The notes under the pieces were generated by a model. It was not told where the DNA came from, ran no database searches, and saw nothing but the letters and a program-made list of their open reading frames with translations. A DNA stretch of 64,000 nucleotides from Dolomedes plantarius (Eukaryota > Arthropoda > Arachnida > Araneae > Dolomedidae), in NCBI GenBank assembly GCA_907164885.2, contig OU015496.1, positions 139,175,034 to 139,239,033 of the forward strand, read 5' to 3'. Of this stretch, positions 34,091-45,393 are shown piece by piece. A program made the position numbers and the translations under genes. The stretch's first letter is position 1; the number at the start of each line of letters is the position of its first letter.

Positions 34091-35590
34091 TTTGATTGTG
34101 TTCAATTGAAAGTACATTCATTTTTGTAATTAATAGAAATAAAAGGCTCTAGTTTCGCATTTTAGTAGTAGGAACAGTAAGTAAATTTATTTGATTGATG
34201 AAATGCCTTTAATAATGTATTAAATGAATGCAAATTTTCTTCAGATGAAACTGTTTGCTTGAAAGTAATGATTTTGGTCTCTATATAAAACATCTCTTTC
34301 GTTTTATTTGAAAAATAAATTAATGTAATCTAAAGTAATATTAATAATCTAAAGTAAAATTAAGATTGTTACGAATTTAATTTGTAAAGAAATACTTGAA
34401 TTATTCACTGTTAAGACACTGAATTGAATGTATGTATTGCATTTTAAATAAGTTTAGCAGAAAATACTCAGATTGGTTTACTTAACAGAATCAACTATGT
34501 TTTGTTATTTGAAGGAGTGAAGAAAGAGAGAATTTAAAATGCCTCTGCCTTCAATTTTAAATTTACAATGGTTGTGAAATAGGCAGGCTAAAGTAAACAA
34601 AATGTGTTATTATTGATTAAAGTAAGCTTTAAGAAAGTTGAATGATTGATCTTAATCTTTTAACCGAAAATTACTAAAGATTAAATTCTAATATTATTGT
34701 GCATAGATCTATCTACCTTGTGGAATTTAATGTTACATGAATCATATTACTAATAAATTGCCTGAAGTTACTATATATATATTTCAAATTAATAAATAGC
34801 TTCAGTTATATACCTGTTTTTAAAAATTTGTGATGATCTTATTCAATTAAAAATTCATGCTCTTCATAATTCCCGTGTGAATTATTATGGCTGTTATAAT
34901 ATGAAAGTTAGTTGTAATAATGCATAATGTATTGAAAACATGAAATATTTCTTTTACTCAAGTAATGAAGTTACATATTTTAAGGATATTTATTTAAATT
35001 TTTCATACAGTTTTTTTATAATCTTATGTTTATTTTTGCTAAGTTTTATTATCCTAAATTTTCAGATGTTACTTAATGTATTCCTTGACTTTAAACAGAA
35101 GGAGGATAAACATAGATTACATGTAATTTACATTATGCTGTTATGCATATGAACATAATACACATAAATATCTTGTTTAAGTTTATAATTGATAAATGTC
35201 TGAAAAAGTTAACATTTGATTGTATAACTGTACTAATAGATATAAAAATATCAAATGTATAATTAGCTTTTTATGTTGATCCTTTTGTGTGTTAAAGTTG
35301 CTTAAAATGTCTTAAAACCTTTTAAATATGCTATTGTTGTGATGTTTAAAATTGTAATCACTATTTTCTTCCCATATTGTAATATTGATTGCCATTTTAT
35401 GCTTCTTCACTTTGATACTTGTTCATGAAAGGACCTTAGTTGAAAATTTATCTATTCTGCTAGTTGGGTGTAAACTTTAAAACAGAATTAAATAATTTTC
35501 TGTTTTGAGGTTTTAATCTTGCTGGCAATTTCATCAATTTCATGACTAAAGAAAGCTGTAGGATGAAATACTTTAAGAGCTACTGTATGA
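34091..35590. other. A+T-rich gap, no gene seen
   Basis: No coding frame with support. The plus frame 34940-35152 is hydrophobic and A+T-driven, most likely chance. Confidence 0.4.
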
Positions 35591-35965
35591 TGTTAATAGA
35601 TTATGGGACATTCCATGAATAAGTGGACATCAGATGAAAAAAAATTTTTTTTTAATTTCTGCAAGTGTTATATATCATTATTTTCAGAAATAACTGAATT
35701 TTTGTAATTTGATAAGAATAATACCATTTCTCACAGGAAACATGCCTTAAAATACAACAGAAAATACTCTTTTTGCATTGACCATTTGACCTTAACTGGT
35801 AACACACATATTTTGTGTGTTGCAAGTAACATGTGTCTGTGATACGTGTACATAACAAAAATTTATTTTAGAGGTGCAAATTTAATGAAACTACATATAA
35901 ATTAACTAAATATGTTTTATTTGATTGTTACAATACAATTAAAATCGGCATCATGTAAACAAAAA

Positions 35966-36470
35966 TTACTTTTTTACTCCAGAAGCACAAGAGTTGCACA
36001 CTTTTTTCAAGCACTCTAGGCAACACGGATTTTCGCATTTTATACATTTATATGCAGTTTGCCTCCGTTTTTTCATAAGGACAATATTGGCACGTTTTTC
36101 TCGTGGGAAGCTTATAAGAAATTTGAGAGGTGCTATGTGTTTCTTCAGGTTCTCTAAGAATGTCTCGTGCTATTTTTTTTTTTTTAGGTCATCCGGAAGG
36201 TTTGGGATGGACAACCGACATTGCACTTGTTTTTCTAACAAACTTTTTCCTAATGAATTTATAAAGTCAAAACGTGTCATTACAGGCATCTCATCATAGC
36301 TGGCATAGATAATGCCAAAATTTACAAGACTAACCGCTGTCATATTGTAAAATATTGTCAGGGGCAACCGTCTCAACCTTCTATTCGGTGAATAGTTTGT
36401 CTAAATTATCCACTCCTGATTTTGTTGAATTGTAAAAACTTATTATTTCTGGTTTATTACTCGATTGGTT
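35966..36470 (-). pseudogene. piggyBac transposase C-terminal fragment
   Basis: Minus strand: FYNSTKSGVDNLDKLFTE, then RRLPLTIFYNMTAVSLVNFG and FINSLGKSLLEKQVQCRLS, matching the end of the piggyBac catalytic domain (NSTKGGVD, RRWP-IFYN). After a shift in the poly-lysine codons (about 36180) comes the Cys-rich tail KCIKCENPCCLECLKKVCNS, ending TAA at 35966-35968. That tail is the zinc-binding C-terminus used for end recognition. The catalytic Asp residues lie upstream and are missing. Dead fragment. Confidence 0.8.
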
Positions 36471-36542
36471 GGTAAATTTTGAGTTATGCAAGGAGAATAT
36501 CAAATTGACAGCTTTATTTTGTGTTGTCATTGAAGACAAAAC

Positions 36543-36767
36543 AAAATAGTAGGAGACTACATTTTAATTGACTGGTTAGGAAAGAAAACTGTTCGCACAT
36601 ATGTTGCTCAAGTACTCATTATTGAAGATGATGATATCAAAGTTCTCTGTATGCATAAACAGGATACTCTAGGACTAATTTATGCATTTCCTTACAAAGA
36701 AGACAAGTGTTGGATCACGAAAACTCAAATTAAGCAAAAGCTGAAAAGAACCATCAATAGTAACTGA
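36543..36767 (+). pseudogene. C-terminal domain fragment of an uncharacterised transposon protein
   Basis: Open frame with VGDYILIDWLGKKTVRTYVA, VLIIEDDDIKVL and YAFPYKEDKCWITKTQIKQK, ending TGA. This beta-rich pattern (GDY-L---G---V--YVA, then W-----I) recalls the C-terminal domain of the protein in element B and other arthropod repeat proteins. No start; the upstream part is missing. It runs away from the piggyBac fragment. Confidence 0.5.
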
Positions 36768-37336
36768 TGGTTCAAACACTAGAATTAGAAGTCGGTTTGA
36801 ATTTGAAAAACGTATATGTGCTGAGTAATGTATGAAAATCAAGTCAGTTTCAATGTTATTCATAAAATGTGATCTTTTGTAAGTTAAATAATAAATTTGT
36901 ATTTGATATTTCAAGCCATTCTTAACAGAACTTTTGTCATTCCGTTACCACATGATTTCATTAAGTCTAATTAATTTTATAATATTAATTATTATTTTGA
37001 TGTTGAAAAATGACTGAAACTTTTAGTATTGAATCAGGTCTTGTTGCTGACATTATTTTTTTGTTTTGTTACTGCAACAGTTGGCTGAATTTTTATTTGT
37101 TATTCAATGTTTTTATTTGTTATGTCCAAAATATATCATTCCGTTACCACAAAAAAAGTGCTATTTTTTAAATATAGATAATGTGTAATTTTAAATTATC
37201 TGCATTTTCCATTTTAAGTCATTAAGATGTTTATAGTTTGCCCTATTTTATTTTTTTATTTTAATATTTAAGTTAGTAGAATCTGCGACATAAGTTGTGA
37301 ATGCTTGTCCAAATGTCATTCCGTTACTCATGGGAG

Positions 37337-38879
37337 GTCCCTTATATCATGTTAAAAGTTTTAAGAAACTTGTGTGTTGAACTATGAACATGCTTAACAG
37401 GAATTATAGTAAAAATTATGTCCTCTATTTTGCTTTTCTATTGTTATTTAACCAATCAATGTCATATTATAAGAGAATTAATATCCCTGTGTAAATTTTC
37501 TTTCAATAAGGCAAGCTTTCATTTTTTTGCTCTTGAAAATTTTGATCTAGTAAAAGCTTACAAATAATTAATATATTGATTACATTTCCCTGTTGCTGTA
37601 GTAGTTTGAAATACATAATATTTAGATTGTATGTTGTTGTTATATATGGCAATTTTATTTTTAACTAAATCCATACAAATTATATACTGCTGATACTGCT
37701 GGCCATTCATTTAAGGCTAGCTACCAATGCGTATGGGTAGCTAGCATTACCCCCATCTGTATGCAATATCAGTTTTCTTGATCTTATTTAAAGAGAACAA
37801 TGAAAATTTTACACATTTTTAGCTTTAATTTATATATTTCAACATACATGAACACAGATTTCTATATTTTCTGTTTTTAATATCTAAAGAGAATAAATAA
37901 ATTATTAAAAATTAATGTTAGTTAATTAATTAATATTTTATTATATCTTAATTCATTACATCTAGTTAAATATACAGGTTTGAATAAAGGGGATAGATAC
38001 TGCTTATTCCGCTGGCTTTCTCAACATGAAGTTTGTCGAATAATAGAAGTTAATTTGATTGAAAATTATTAGAGCTTTTCTTCTGTATCACTTGAAATGG
38101 ATCATCTGGAGAGATGACCTCTGGATAAAAGTAATTGCAAGCAGAATCTTTCTTTAAAAAAAGAATTACAGATTTTTAAAGTTCTAATAAAAATTTATTA
38201 TTTTTATTTAGCTTCCCCAGCATTTAACCTAAATACTATGGACCCCCTTAGAAAGTCCATTACAAAAAAGAATTTTTCAATTATGCTTGTAATCCTGAAG
38301 AAGTTTTATCTTAACATTATTGTTCGAGATACTAATTTTGAAATATCACTGTTATGAGTACATAAAACTAAAAATATGATTGTTCTACTTTTATTTAATT
38401 TATGTATGAATATATATAAATACACTTTCAAATACTTACTTTCACACACACACACATGTGAAAAATGTATTCATCTGTGTATACACACATGGATAAATTT
38501 GTTATGTACAAATTTATTTTGTTTATTTAGACCTTTTTATTAATTTTGTATCTACCTATTAAATACAATTTATTTGCTGATTATTCAATTTCTTTTGGTC
38601 AGATTTAATTTAATATCAATTTTTTATCCTCTTCTGTATAAATGCGCACTTGTGTATAAAACTCAAATTAAACAAATGTGTAAAGAAAATATAATTCAAA
38701 TTGCTGTTTTTCTGCAGTCACTTGTATTCTTTTCCGAGACAGCACTTTACTGTTTCCATAGTAACGATATAGAAATTACAGAAAAATAATGCAATGTTAT
38801 TGGCTTATCGTTAATCGTTATCAGAAAAAACGTAGTAGTTAGTGGGCGGTGCTTATCCAGAATTCGAACGGTAAAAGCT
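37337..38879. other. A+T-rich gap, no gene seen
   Basis: A short (CA)n run at about 38443-38455. No supported gene. Confidence 0.4.
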
Positions 38880-39030
38880 TTCTCACTGCGTACGGAAAAG
38901 GTGGCTGAGACTACCGATTTTGCTCGCATCCGAGAACAGCGTACGAGGTGAACTGCATCTCGGACGGGGAGAATCTCGGATGCGAACTCTTTTCGTACGG
39001 GCCGAGACTAGGCCCGTAAGACGAGCGACA
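38880..39030 (-). repeat. G+C-rich repeat, copy 2
   Basis: Inverted copy of 33858-33990, including cgtacgggccgagactaggc and gagactaccgatttt. Confidence 0.8.
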
Positions 39031-39054
39031 AGTAATTGTTTGGCGTAACGGCTT

Positions 39055-39196
39055 ATTGAAATGCGCATGCTCAAAGACTAAGAATTTTTCCCTGAGCCGT
39101 TTCGTCGTGGCAACTCGTATACATACTTAAAGTGTGACGTCACGTCAACCATATTGGGCACATCCGAAATGGCGGCCCATTCTATTCTCTCATAGC
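39055..39196 (+). promoter_or_regulatory. promoter-like block (NRF1, CRE, YY1-type motifs)
   Basis: atgcgcatgctc (39060-39071, NRF1-like), tgacgtcacgtc (39136-39147, CRE) and gaaatggcggcc (about 39167-39178, YY1-like), all within 120 bp and followed by an ATG at 39197. This is a housekeeping-style motif set, but no transcript start is shown. Confidence 0.4.
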
Positions 39197-39355
39197 ATGG
39201 AGAAAAAAAATATTGATATCACTTACACAAATGAATATTATCGCTGTGCACGTCCTGAAATTGATAAAGAAGAAAAAAATACCCTACCACAAAAATTGAG
39301 GAATGTGATTTCGTACATTAATAAGAGCAGTTGTTTTAAAATTTCATTCCTCTAA
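39197..39355 (+). CDS. short hypothetical protein after a promoter-like block
   Basis: ATG 39197 to TAA 39353-39355, 52 codons, starting MEKKNIDITYTNEYYRCARP and rich in charged residues. The frame is also open upstream to 39134. No domain recognised. Supported only by composition and by the NRF1/CRE/YY1-type motifs just upstream. Confidence 0.3.
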   Translation: MEKKNIDITYTNEYYRCARPEIDKEEKNTLPQKLRNVISYINKSSCFKISFL

Positions 39356-39565
39356 GGCTATCGCTGTGAAAGATAGGTATAGAGGAAGTGATACTCTTGA
39401 AATTTTTATTTAGTGTTTGTGAATAGTTTTTTATGTTGTTTCTGTCTATGTGGATAGTATAACATAATCTAAGATTAATTGGTAAGTAGATTTTATCCCT
39501 AGTACCTTGTATTTACAATTTGAATGTGTCGCTGATGGTAACCGTATTACACTGTTATTTTAAAT

Positions 39566-39596
39566 AAACATTATTATTATTATTATTATTATTATT
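39566..39596. repeat. (ATT)n microsatellite
   Basis: About ten tandem att triplets, adjacent to the 3' end of the LINE that follows. Confidence 0.95.
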
Positions 39597-39890
39597 TCCA
39601 ATGGCAAGTATTACAGGACAACAGATATCAAAAATACAAGAACAGGATAGAAAAATGACATCCGTTAGTCCATCAACTTATGTCTGGCAATCCAATAGCC
39701 TCCCGTAAAGAAACTGGAGGTAGAGCAGGGCAAGAAGCAAGGTGAAGCATGCCAATTTCTTCCTGGTTATTACACAGGAGACAAAGAGGGTCGGGAGCCC
39801 AGTTAATTCTCTGCAGGTGCTTGCGAAGGCAATCATAGCTAGAAAAAATTATTGCCAGAAAAAAAGCATTGCCACAGATTTACCTCTAGG
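39597..39890 (-). pseudogene. I-type LINE, 3' end, part 1
   Basis: Minus strand: AIIAFRKHLQRINWAPDPLC, LCNNQEEIGMLHLASCPAL, the Cys/His region at the C-terminus of RNase H-bearing LINEs. It continues upstream at 42840 across the hAT insertion: the duplicated 8 bp CCTCTAGG proves both pieces were once contiguous. Confidence 0.82.
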
Positions 39891-40197
39891 CAGTGGCGTA
39901 GCTACATATTCAGCGCCCTGGAGCAAGTAAAATTGGTGCGCCCACTTGTTTCTTGGAAGAGTTCTGGTGAAATTTATTTTCTATCTACTCTTATTTCGAT
40001 TTAAAACCTTACTTAATAACGATTTATTTGAAATTCAAGACTTGCAACAATAAGAAATTCAATTTAATAAATATGAATATAATAATAAAACAAATTATAA
40101 TTCTTTAAGTACGGAGTATCCACTAATATTTATTACGTATTTATAAACTCTGTTGACAAAATTTACTTGAGCGTGTTTAGTTTGCTCATAAAAATCT

Positions 40198-40500
40198 TCA
40201 AAATGGTTGTTTTCTCACTTTCTCGTTTGCAAGTCGGTCAATCATTTTCTCTAGATCAAGTTGACAAGCTATTGTTCTTTCAATTGATATTGCGACCAAA
40301 GAGCTAAGACGGTGTTGTGACATGTTGCTTCTTAAATATGTTTTGATTAATTTCAGCTTCGAAAAACTTCGAACTGATATCGCTGTCATCACAGGTACAG
40401 TTTAAAAAAATCATGCACGCTGTAATAATGTCAGAGAAGCCACTTGAGGCTGCTGTCTGAATAAAAAGTAGTTCAGCAACTTCGCGTATAGAAGTCATTG
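40198..40500 (-). pseudogene. hAT transposase C-terminal dimerisation domain remnant
   Basis: Minus strand: SFSKLKLIKTYLRSNMSQHR followed by LSSLVAISIERTIACQLDLE and MIDRLANEKVRKQPF-stop. This is the hATC signature (ERSFSKLKLIK-YLRS-M---RL--L--LSIE) that closes ZMYM1/hAT transposases. The upstream part to about 40500 is frameshifted, and the catalytic core is gone. Confidence 0.88.
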
Positions 40501-40959
40501 ATCCATTCTTAATTTTTCTTTTAATTTAAGATGAACTTGAAAGAAAGTTTTAGAAATGATTAGTGATACTATTTATGTAAGAATTTTTAAAAAGGTATTT
40601 ATAAACTGATGTACAATATTTCCACTTAGACTTAGTCGGTCATAAAGTCTTAACTTCTCTTTAATTTCGAATGTTTTGACTAAACGTAAACCTGTTCTGA
40701 GTTTTTACAATCAACTAATATTGAACTATAATTTTACTACTAATAAAATTATATAATTGCTTCCATTTTTGCCCGAATGCAACTATTTTTTTCAATCGTT
40801 TTCCTAACTAAAACTTATTTTATCGACAAACTAGAAAAGTTTTAGGTAAAACTGAAAACTGTTATTACAATTTCGTTTAATTTCTATTTATTATGATTAC
40901 ATTTTGAAATTAGGGTGAACGTTGCCCCCGATTAAACATGTAATTCATTTCGGTTGTGT

Positions 40960-41262
40960 TAAAAAAACTAAACTAAACTCATGGCGCTACAGTCCGATGT
41001 GGACCAAGGTCGGCGGTGCCCATCTCCGCTTTCTTGACCGTGGGCTTTGGGTGCCATGCAGCATAGGTCTCGGCCAGGTGATCAGCCTGTCGTGGGACCC
41101 CCAAAGTTTAGTTCCCAAGCATGCTTAATCCTTATTTTATCGACCCACTCGAGGGATGAAAGGCTGAGTTGACCTTCCCACTCGCAGGGTCGAAACCTGG
41201 ACTTGTGGCTTGTCAGCTTGACGCTTTTAACCACTACGCCACAGGGCGTTCTTCGGTGGTGT
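40960..41262 (-). mobile_element. tRNA-derived SINE (minus strand)
   Basis: Read on the minus strand it starts cgccctgtggcgtagtggtt (A box tggcgtagtggttaa, complement of 41227-41241) followed by B box ggtttcgaccc (complement of 41187-41197), then a SINE body (ggtcgataaaataaggatta) and an A/T-rich tail near 40960. A/B box spacing fits an RNA polymerase III promoter. Confidence 0.85.
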
Positions 41263-41362
41263 TAACGGGATTCAAATTCAATTAATTATGATAGTTATGC
41301 TAATAACTACCATCATTTGCAACAAAAAAACAATTACATCTGTTCATTTGTAATTTTGCTTC

Positions 41363-41535
41363 GCGGGCGATGGCCGAATGGTTGGGGCACTGGCATTCGG
41401 TACCAAAGTCTGTGGGTTCGAATCCCACTCTTGGCATAGACGTTTGTAGCCGTTCGAAATCGGTTTTAGGCAGAAGGTCCTGGTCTAATTAGCCCTCGTG
41501 TAGCAAAATTTGTCCGCAGTGCTCCAAACCTAGCA
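41363..41535 (+). mobile_element. tRNA-derived SINE (plus strand)
   Basis: Head cgggcgatggccgaatggtt (A box at 41371) with B box gggttcgaatccc at 41414-41426, like a tRNA with a D arm and T arm, followed by a unique body (agaaggtcctggtctaatta). I call it a SINE, since a body follows the tRNA head and there is no 3' terminator. Confidence 0.75.
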
Positions 41536-41754
41536 ATATTACTGCATCTGATTTGCACTAATATTGAAAGTCAATCACAAATGTCAATGTTCATGTGTTT
41601 TTGTACTTTGCCGTTTTTTCAGTCTTTTTCGGTTAACTTAAGAGAAGTTTAACAAATTATTCATATTACTGAACACTCCTTTGTCTACAAATATTATTTA
41701 TAGCATTACTCTTCCGTTTAAAGGCAGAATAGTGAAACTGGAAGTACTTTAATC

Positions 41755-41934
41755 CAGTGACGTAGCGAGCATAACTGGCGCCCGGGGCACGATACCTTTT
41801 TTGCGCCCCCTTTCCGAAAAACATATAGAAATATAATATATACTAGAATTAGTGAAAAGGACCATTTGGCGCCCCTGTGCGAGTGGCGCCCGGGGCATGA
41901 TAGACCCCCTTGCCCACCCCTCGCTACGCCACTG
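41755..41934. mobile_element. 180-bp hAT MITE with 8-bp target duplication
   Basis: Flanked by CTTTAATC at 41747-41754 and 41935-41942. Ends cagtgacgtagcgag and ctcgctacgccactg are inverted. Inside, the gcgcccggggca motif is repeated. Non-coding, related in its ends to the larger hAT that contains it. Confidence 0.93.
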
Positions 41935-42839
41935 CTTTAATCCGTCATACGCGATATTAGTTTTAATATTTGATTTCTTTTCTAAATAACTTGTTACATT
42001 CTGCTTACATTCATCATTCAATAGATGTAATTGAAATGTATTCATATGTGCCAACTGCTCCGAAATACGGGGAGTTTTTCCAACAAAAATGTTAAATGCA
42101 TGTATACTCCAGGTATTTTGACCAATGGAAAAGTAGTGTTGAAATGTGTTTTCAACATAATATTTCTTTTCTTCCTCCCTTTTATTAAAGAGGAATTAGT
42201 TTAAAATGAAATAAGCTCAGAAAACCTAAAATCTTCAAGGAATTGCTCAGATGATTGCAGTAAATTTTGGGGCGATATTACAGATATTTTAAATTCTAAT
42301 TTCGATTTCAGTCGGATGAGTTATTTACCCAGGCAAACGCAGAATCACCCAAACATAATGCACAGAGTGATCTCATGTTATCCCTCACACTAATAAAACC
42401 GGATATAAAAAAGTTTATATTTGGCACTCGTGGGATTCACCGGATACGTGTAACTTCTTTGCAGTAAAACACAACTTATAATATGTATAGTAAGTGCCTA
42501 TAGTAGTGCTTTTAAACATTCTTAGCAATCATCATACATTTTTATGGGTTTATTAGAGGTATATAAAGCGTTAAATTTACAGTGAAAATTTTCTGAAATC
42601 AAAATTATGGTAAGTCTAGTATATTCTAATATATTTAGGTACTTATAGTTTTATTTACTTAAAAATATTTCATTTATTTTTTGTATATTTTATAGAAAAT
42701 CTGACAAATTGAAATTATTTATGCAAAAGTTTTCACAAATTTTTAATTCATTCTTTCAAATTTTGCGCGCCCCCCCCCCCTCATGATTCGTGCGTCTGGA
42801 GCAGTTCGCTCCAACTGCTCCTCGGTAGCTACGCCCCTG

Positions 42840-43340
42840 CCTCTAGGTCACTCAGGGATATCATGGACATGGACAAACCAGGGCTTGTGATCGCTTCTAG
42901 CAGCAATAACCTTTGAGAAGGAACACCTGAGGGTCTTTTTGACTATTGTCTTGATGGAATGGTAGGCCAAGTCCTGGTTGTTTAGCTGTAAAGCAGAAGC
43001 CCACTTTTTTTGCTAGGAAGTCAGCAGCCTCATTCCCCTCGATTCCACAGTGGGCCGGGATCCACTGTAAGACAACTGTTCCAGAAGATTAACACAGTCA
43101 TTTTAACCAGAAGGTTTAGGGCCTGTTCACATAGGAGTCCGTTGCGTTGCGTTAAGGAAAAGTTGACGTTGAGACGAAAAAAAAAACAATCATAGGCGTT
43201 AAAAATTTCATTGCTAATCGTTTCGAGGCATATCATTGGTTTATTTTCGTCTCAGCGTCATCTTTTCCTTAGCGCAACGTTACGGACTCCTATGTGAACA
43301 GGCCCTAACACAGTCGATAAACATTATCACTGTTAAAATA
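42840..43340 (-). pseudogene. I-type LINE, part 2 (RNase H)
   Basis: Minus strand: TVVLQWIPAHCGIEGNEAAD then FLAKK, the last RNase H motif (His and Asp) of I-type LINEs, followed by a linker leading to part 1. The N-terminal RNase H, RT and endonuclease are absent. Split by a 187-bp MITE at 43119-43305. Confidence 0.85.
43119..43305. mobile_element. 187-bp palindromic MITE
   Basis: Ends gggcctgttcacataggagt and its complement; the inverted match extends over about 55 bp (to gagacgaaaa / ttttcgtctc). Flanked by TA on both sides. The GGGCCTGTTCAC start resembles PIF/Harbinger MITEs, though the duplication seen is only TA. Confidence 0.88.
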
Positions 43341-43479
43341 TGTATATACCTTATTGTTCATTAGATTTACCTCAGATATTTGGATGGTAACATACTTAAA
43401 GTAGCTATCCCATTTCAACGGATTTCAAGAGATAAAAAAATATTGGCTTTGAACTAAAAAACATCGAAATTTCTCTGTA

Positions 43480-43990
43480 TGGGCATCGGTTAGTTCTGGT
43501 GTGCAGCGCAGAAAGTGACGTCAAACTCCGAAGGCATATTCTCTAATTTGATACTTTCCCCCTTTTCAAACCAGGTCTTCTTGCGACTAGCAAATGTGCG
43601 ATAAAGAGAGATGTAATTGTTACCCTGGTTTAGTTGAATCTCTTCAGAACAAAAATAAAAAAGTGGCATCATGGCGCGTACTTTAAATTGCAAAACTGTT
43701 GAATGCATGACAGTTGATTGCGTCTCAATTGCATAATATGCGCGCATGCGTAAGGACTGAACCGAAACTATCTGAATTTGGGGCACTGTGTACATGTTGA
43801 AAATAGGCATTAGTAAACAGGCTGTTGAACATATCATTGTCGTCGTTTGTGTACAGTAACCTCAAAGTGTTAGCGCTTGTTTGGCGAGTTGGGCATTGTT
43901 TACTACTAGTTGAGGGCGATTTGACAATCAATTGGCTCATTCCAGGTAAAAGGACGAGGGAAATTTTGTGATGTGTTTTGATATGAATCG
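43480..43990. promoter_or_regulatory. possible promoter or first noncoding exon
   Basis: Less A+T-rich than its flanks, with gcgcgcatgcgtaag (43739-43753, NRF1-like) and a possible splice donor at 43947 (ttccag|gtaaaa). No coding frame supported. Weak. Confidence 0.2.
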
Positions 43991-45393
43991 AGTCAAAAAT
44001 GTTAGAAATTTAAACACGCAAAGATTTTTATTTATGTACAGCTAATGTTTTAATACGGCTTGTAATTTTTTTTGTTTGTTTTTGCAGGTAGACTAGCACA
44101 GGTTAGGTTGTTTTTTCAATCAATGTCTTGCATTTCATTCTGTTTACAAGATTTTTTTTAAATTTCTTTAAGTTAACGCTTATTTGAATATCAATATTTT
44201 GTTATTCCGAATAGAGAAATTTTGATCTGAACTGATCAATTTCACATATCATCTCCATTTATGATATACCAAAAACTTATGTTCCAGCTATAGTTTAAAA
44301 AATTTGATGATATGCATATTAAAAAAATTATTAACATGTGGGTTGTATTATAATTTAATTGAAAAAAATTGATACACTGACTAATTTTTGATGTATTATT
44401 TTTTTATTTTTATCTAATGCATAGTAAAAAAAAGATAGAAACTAGCTCAGTATTGTTGCAGATATTCTTCCATAAAAGTTATTACAATGAACTTTTATTT
44501 TAATTGTTTTACGTATAATATGTCATTTGAGGCCTCATGTGCTCAATAAGAGTAAGAAATAAAACTGCAAATAAATACAATATTTTTTGTTTTCTGTTTT
44601 TTATTAATACTTGATGACTAAAATAATTTATCTCAAAATGATGATTAAAAAATAGCTTTTGCAGAGTATGTTTCTTTCATATTTCAGTTTGCTATTGTCT
44701 GAAAAGCTGAACATACGAATAATTTGTATGTTCAGCTTTTCAGACAGTCAGCTTTAAAGTAAATGTGAGTAATTAGAGTAAAAGCTTTAGGGTAAATGGG
44801 AAGTGACACTTAATTAATGAGTGTAACTTCATATTTACTCTAAAGAATCATACATAAAAAAAACTGATAAAATTATATTCTATTGAATGTAACTTAGAGT
44901 ATAAAATTTTTTATATAACTTTTATAAAGGAAACGTATTTGAAATTTATTAATGTAATATGCATGAAAATGTCATTATATGAGAAAATATATTAAAGGAA
45001 ATTTAATCCCTCTGAAATCTTATCATTTTAAAGCACACAAAATGAAAGTGATTACAGACATAAAAAAAAAAAATTTTTTAATGTTAAAAGAAAAATTGTT
45101 GTAATTGCCTTTATGGAAGCTGCAAAATTTGTTCATTTAATGTTAAATGAACCTTTATTCAATAGTATGATAAATGTATAAAAGTAACAGATTCAGGAAT
45201 GCCTGTGCAGAACTTTTCCCTTTATATAAATTCACTTATTAGATAAAGTTCAAAAGCTTTTTTTTCATATAATATGGGATAATGAACCAAATATATATAG
45301 TTGGCATGTTTATTGTAAAATTGCATAGTTCTAAGAATATAATCAGTATCGCTACTATATATTTTCTTAAGTTTAAAATATACAAAACAAGTA
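43991..45393. other. A+T-rich gap, hairpin at 44697
   Basis: No gene seen. Contains the perfect hairpin listed separately. Confidence 0.4.
44697..44745 (+). repeat. perfect 20-bp hairpin with 9-nt loop
   Basis: gtctgaaaagctgaacatac, loop gaataattt, then its exact complement. The flanks pair further but imperfectly (gctatt / agtcagc). It could be a microRNA-like precursor, a snap-back MITE relic or cruciform DNA. Confidence 0.9.

Larger units (their letters stand above)
35600..37335. mobile_element. decayed piggyBac-related element or composite (element C)
   Basis: The ends look like a weak inverted pair: gggacattccatgaataag at about 35604 and, complemented, gggacctcccatgagtaac at 37318-37336. 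Between them lie a minus-strand piggyBac C-terminus and a plus-strand C-terminal domain of another transposon-associated family. The motif tcattccgttac occurs at 36927, 37136 and 37316. Boundaries are tentative. Confidence 0.4.
39891..42839. mobile_element. hAT element with 8-bp target duplication, inserted in a LINE
   Basis: Flanked by CCTCTAGG at 39883-39890 and 42840-42847. Ends are cagtggcgtagctac (left) and, at right, gtagctacgcccctg. Length 2949 bp. It holds a hAT transposase remnant, two tRNA-derived SINEs and a 180-bp MITE, so it has been collecting insertions for some time. The right end includes a C homopolymer (about 42768-42780). Confidence 0.92.

Noticed and set aside
41363..41435. 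Possible functional tRNA gene
   Set aside because: A SINE body follows the tRNA-like head and no poly-T terminator lies at the right distance; a second SINE and hAT debris surround it.
43490..43940. Minus-strand frames of 115 and 71 codons
   Set aside because: No domain and they run through an NRF1-like promoter patch; not supportable as genes.
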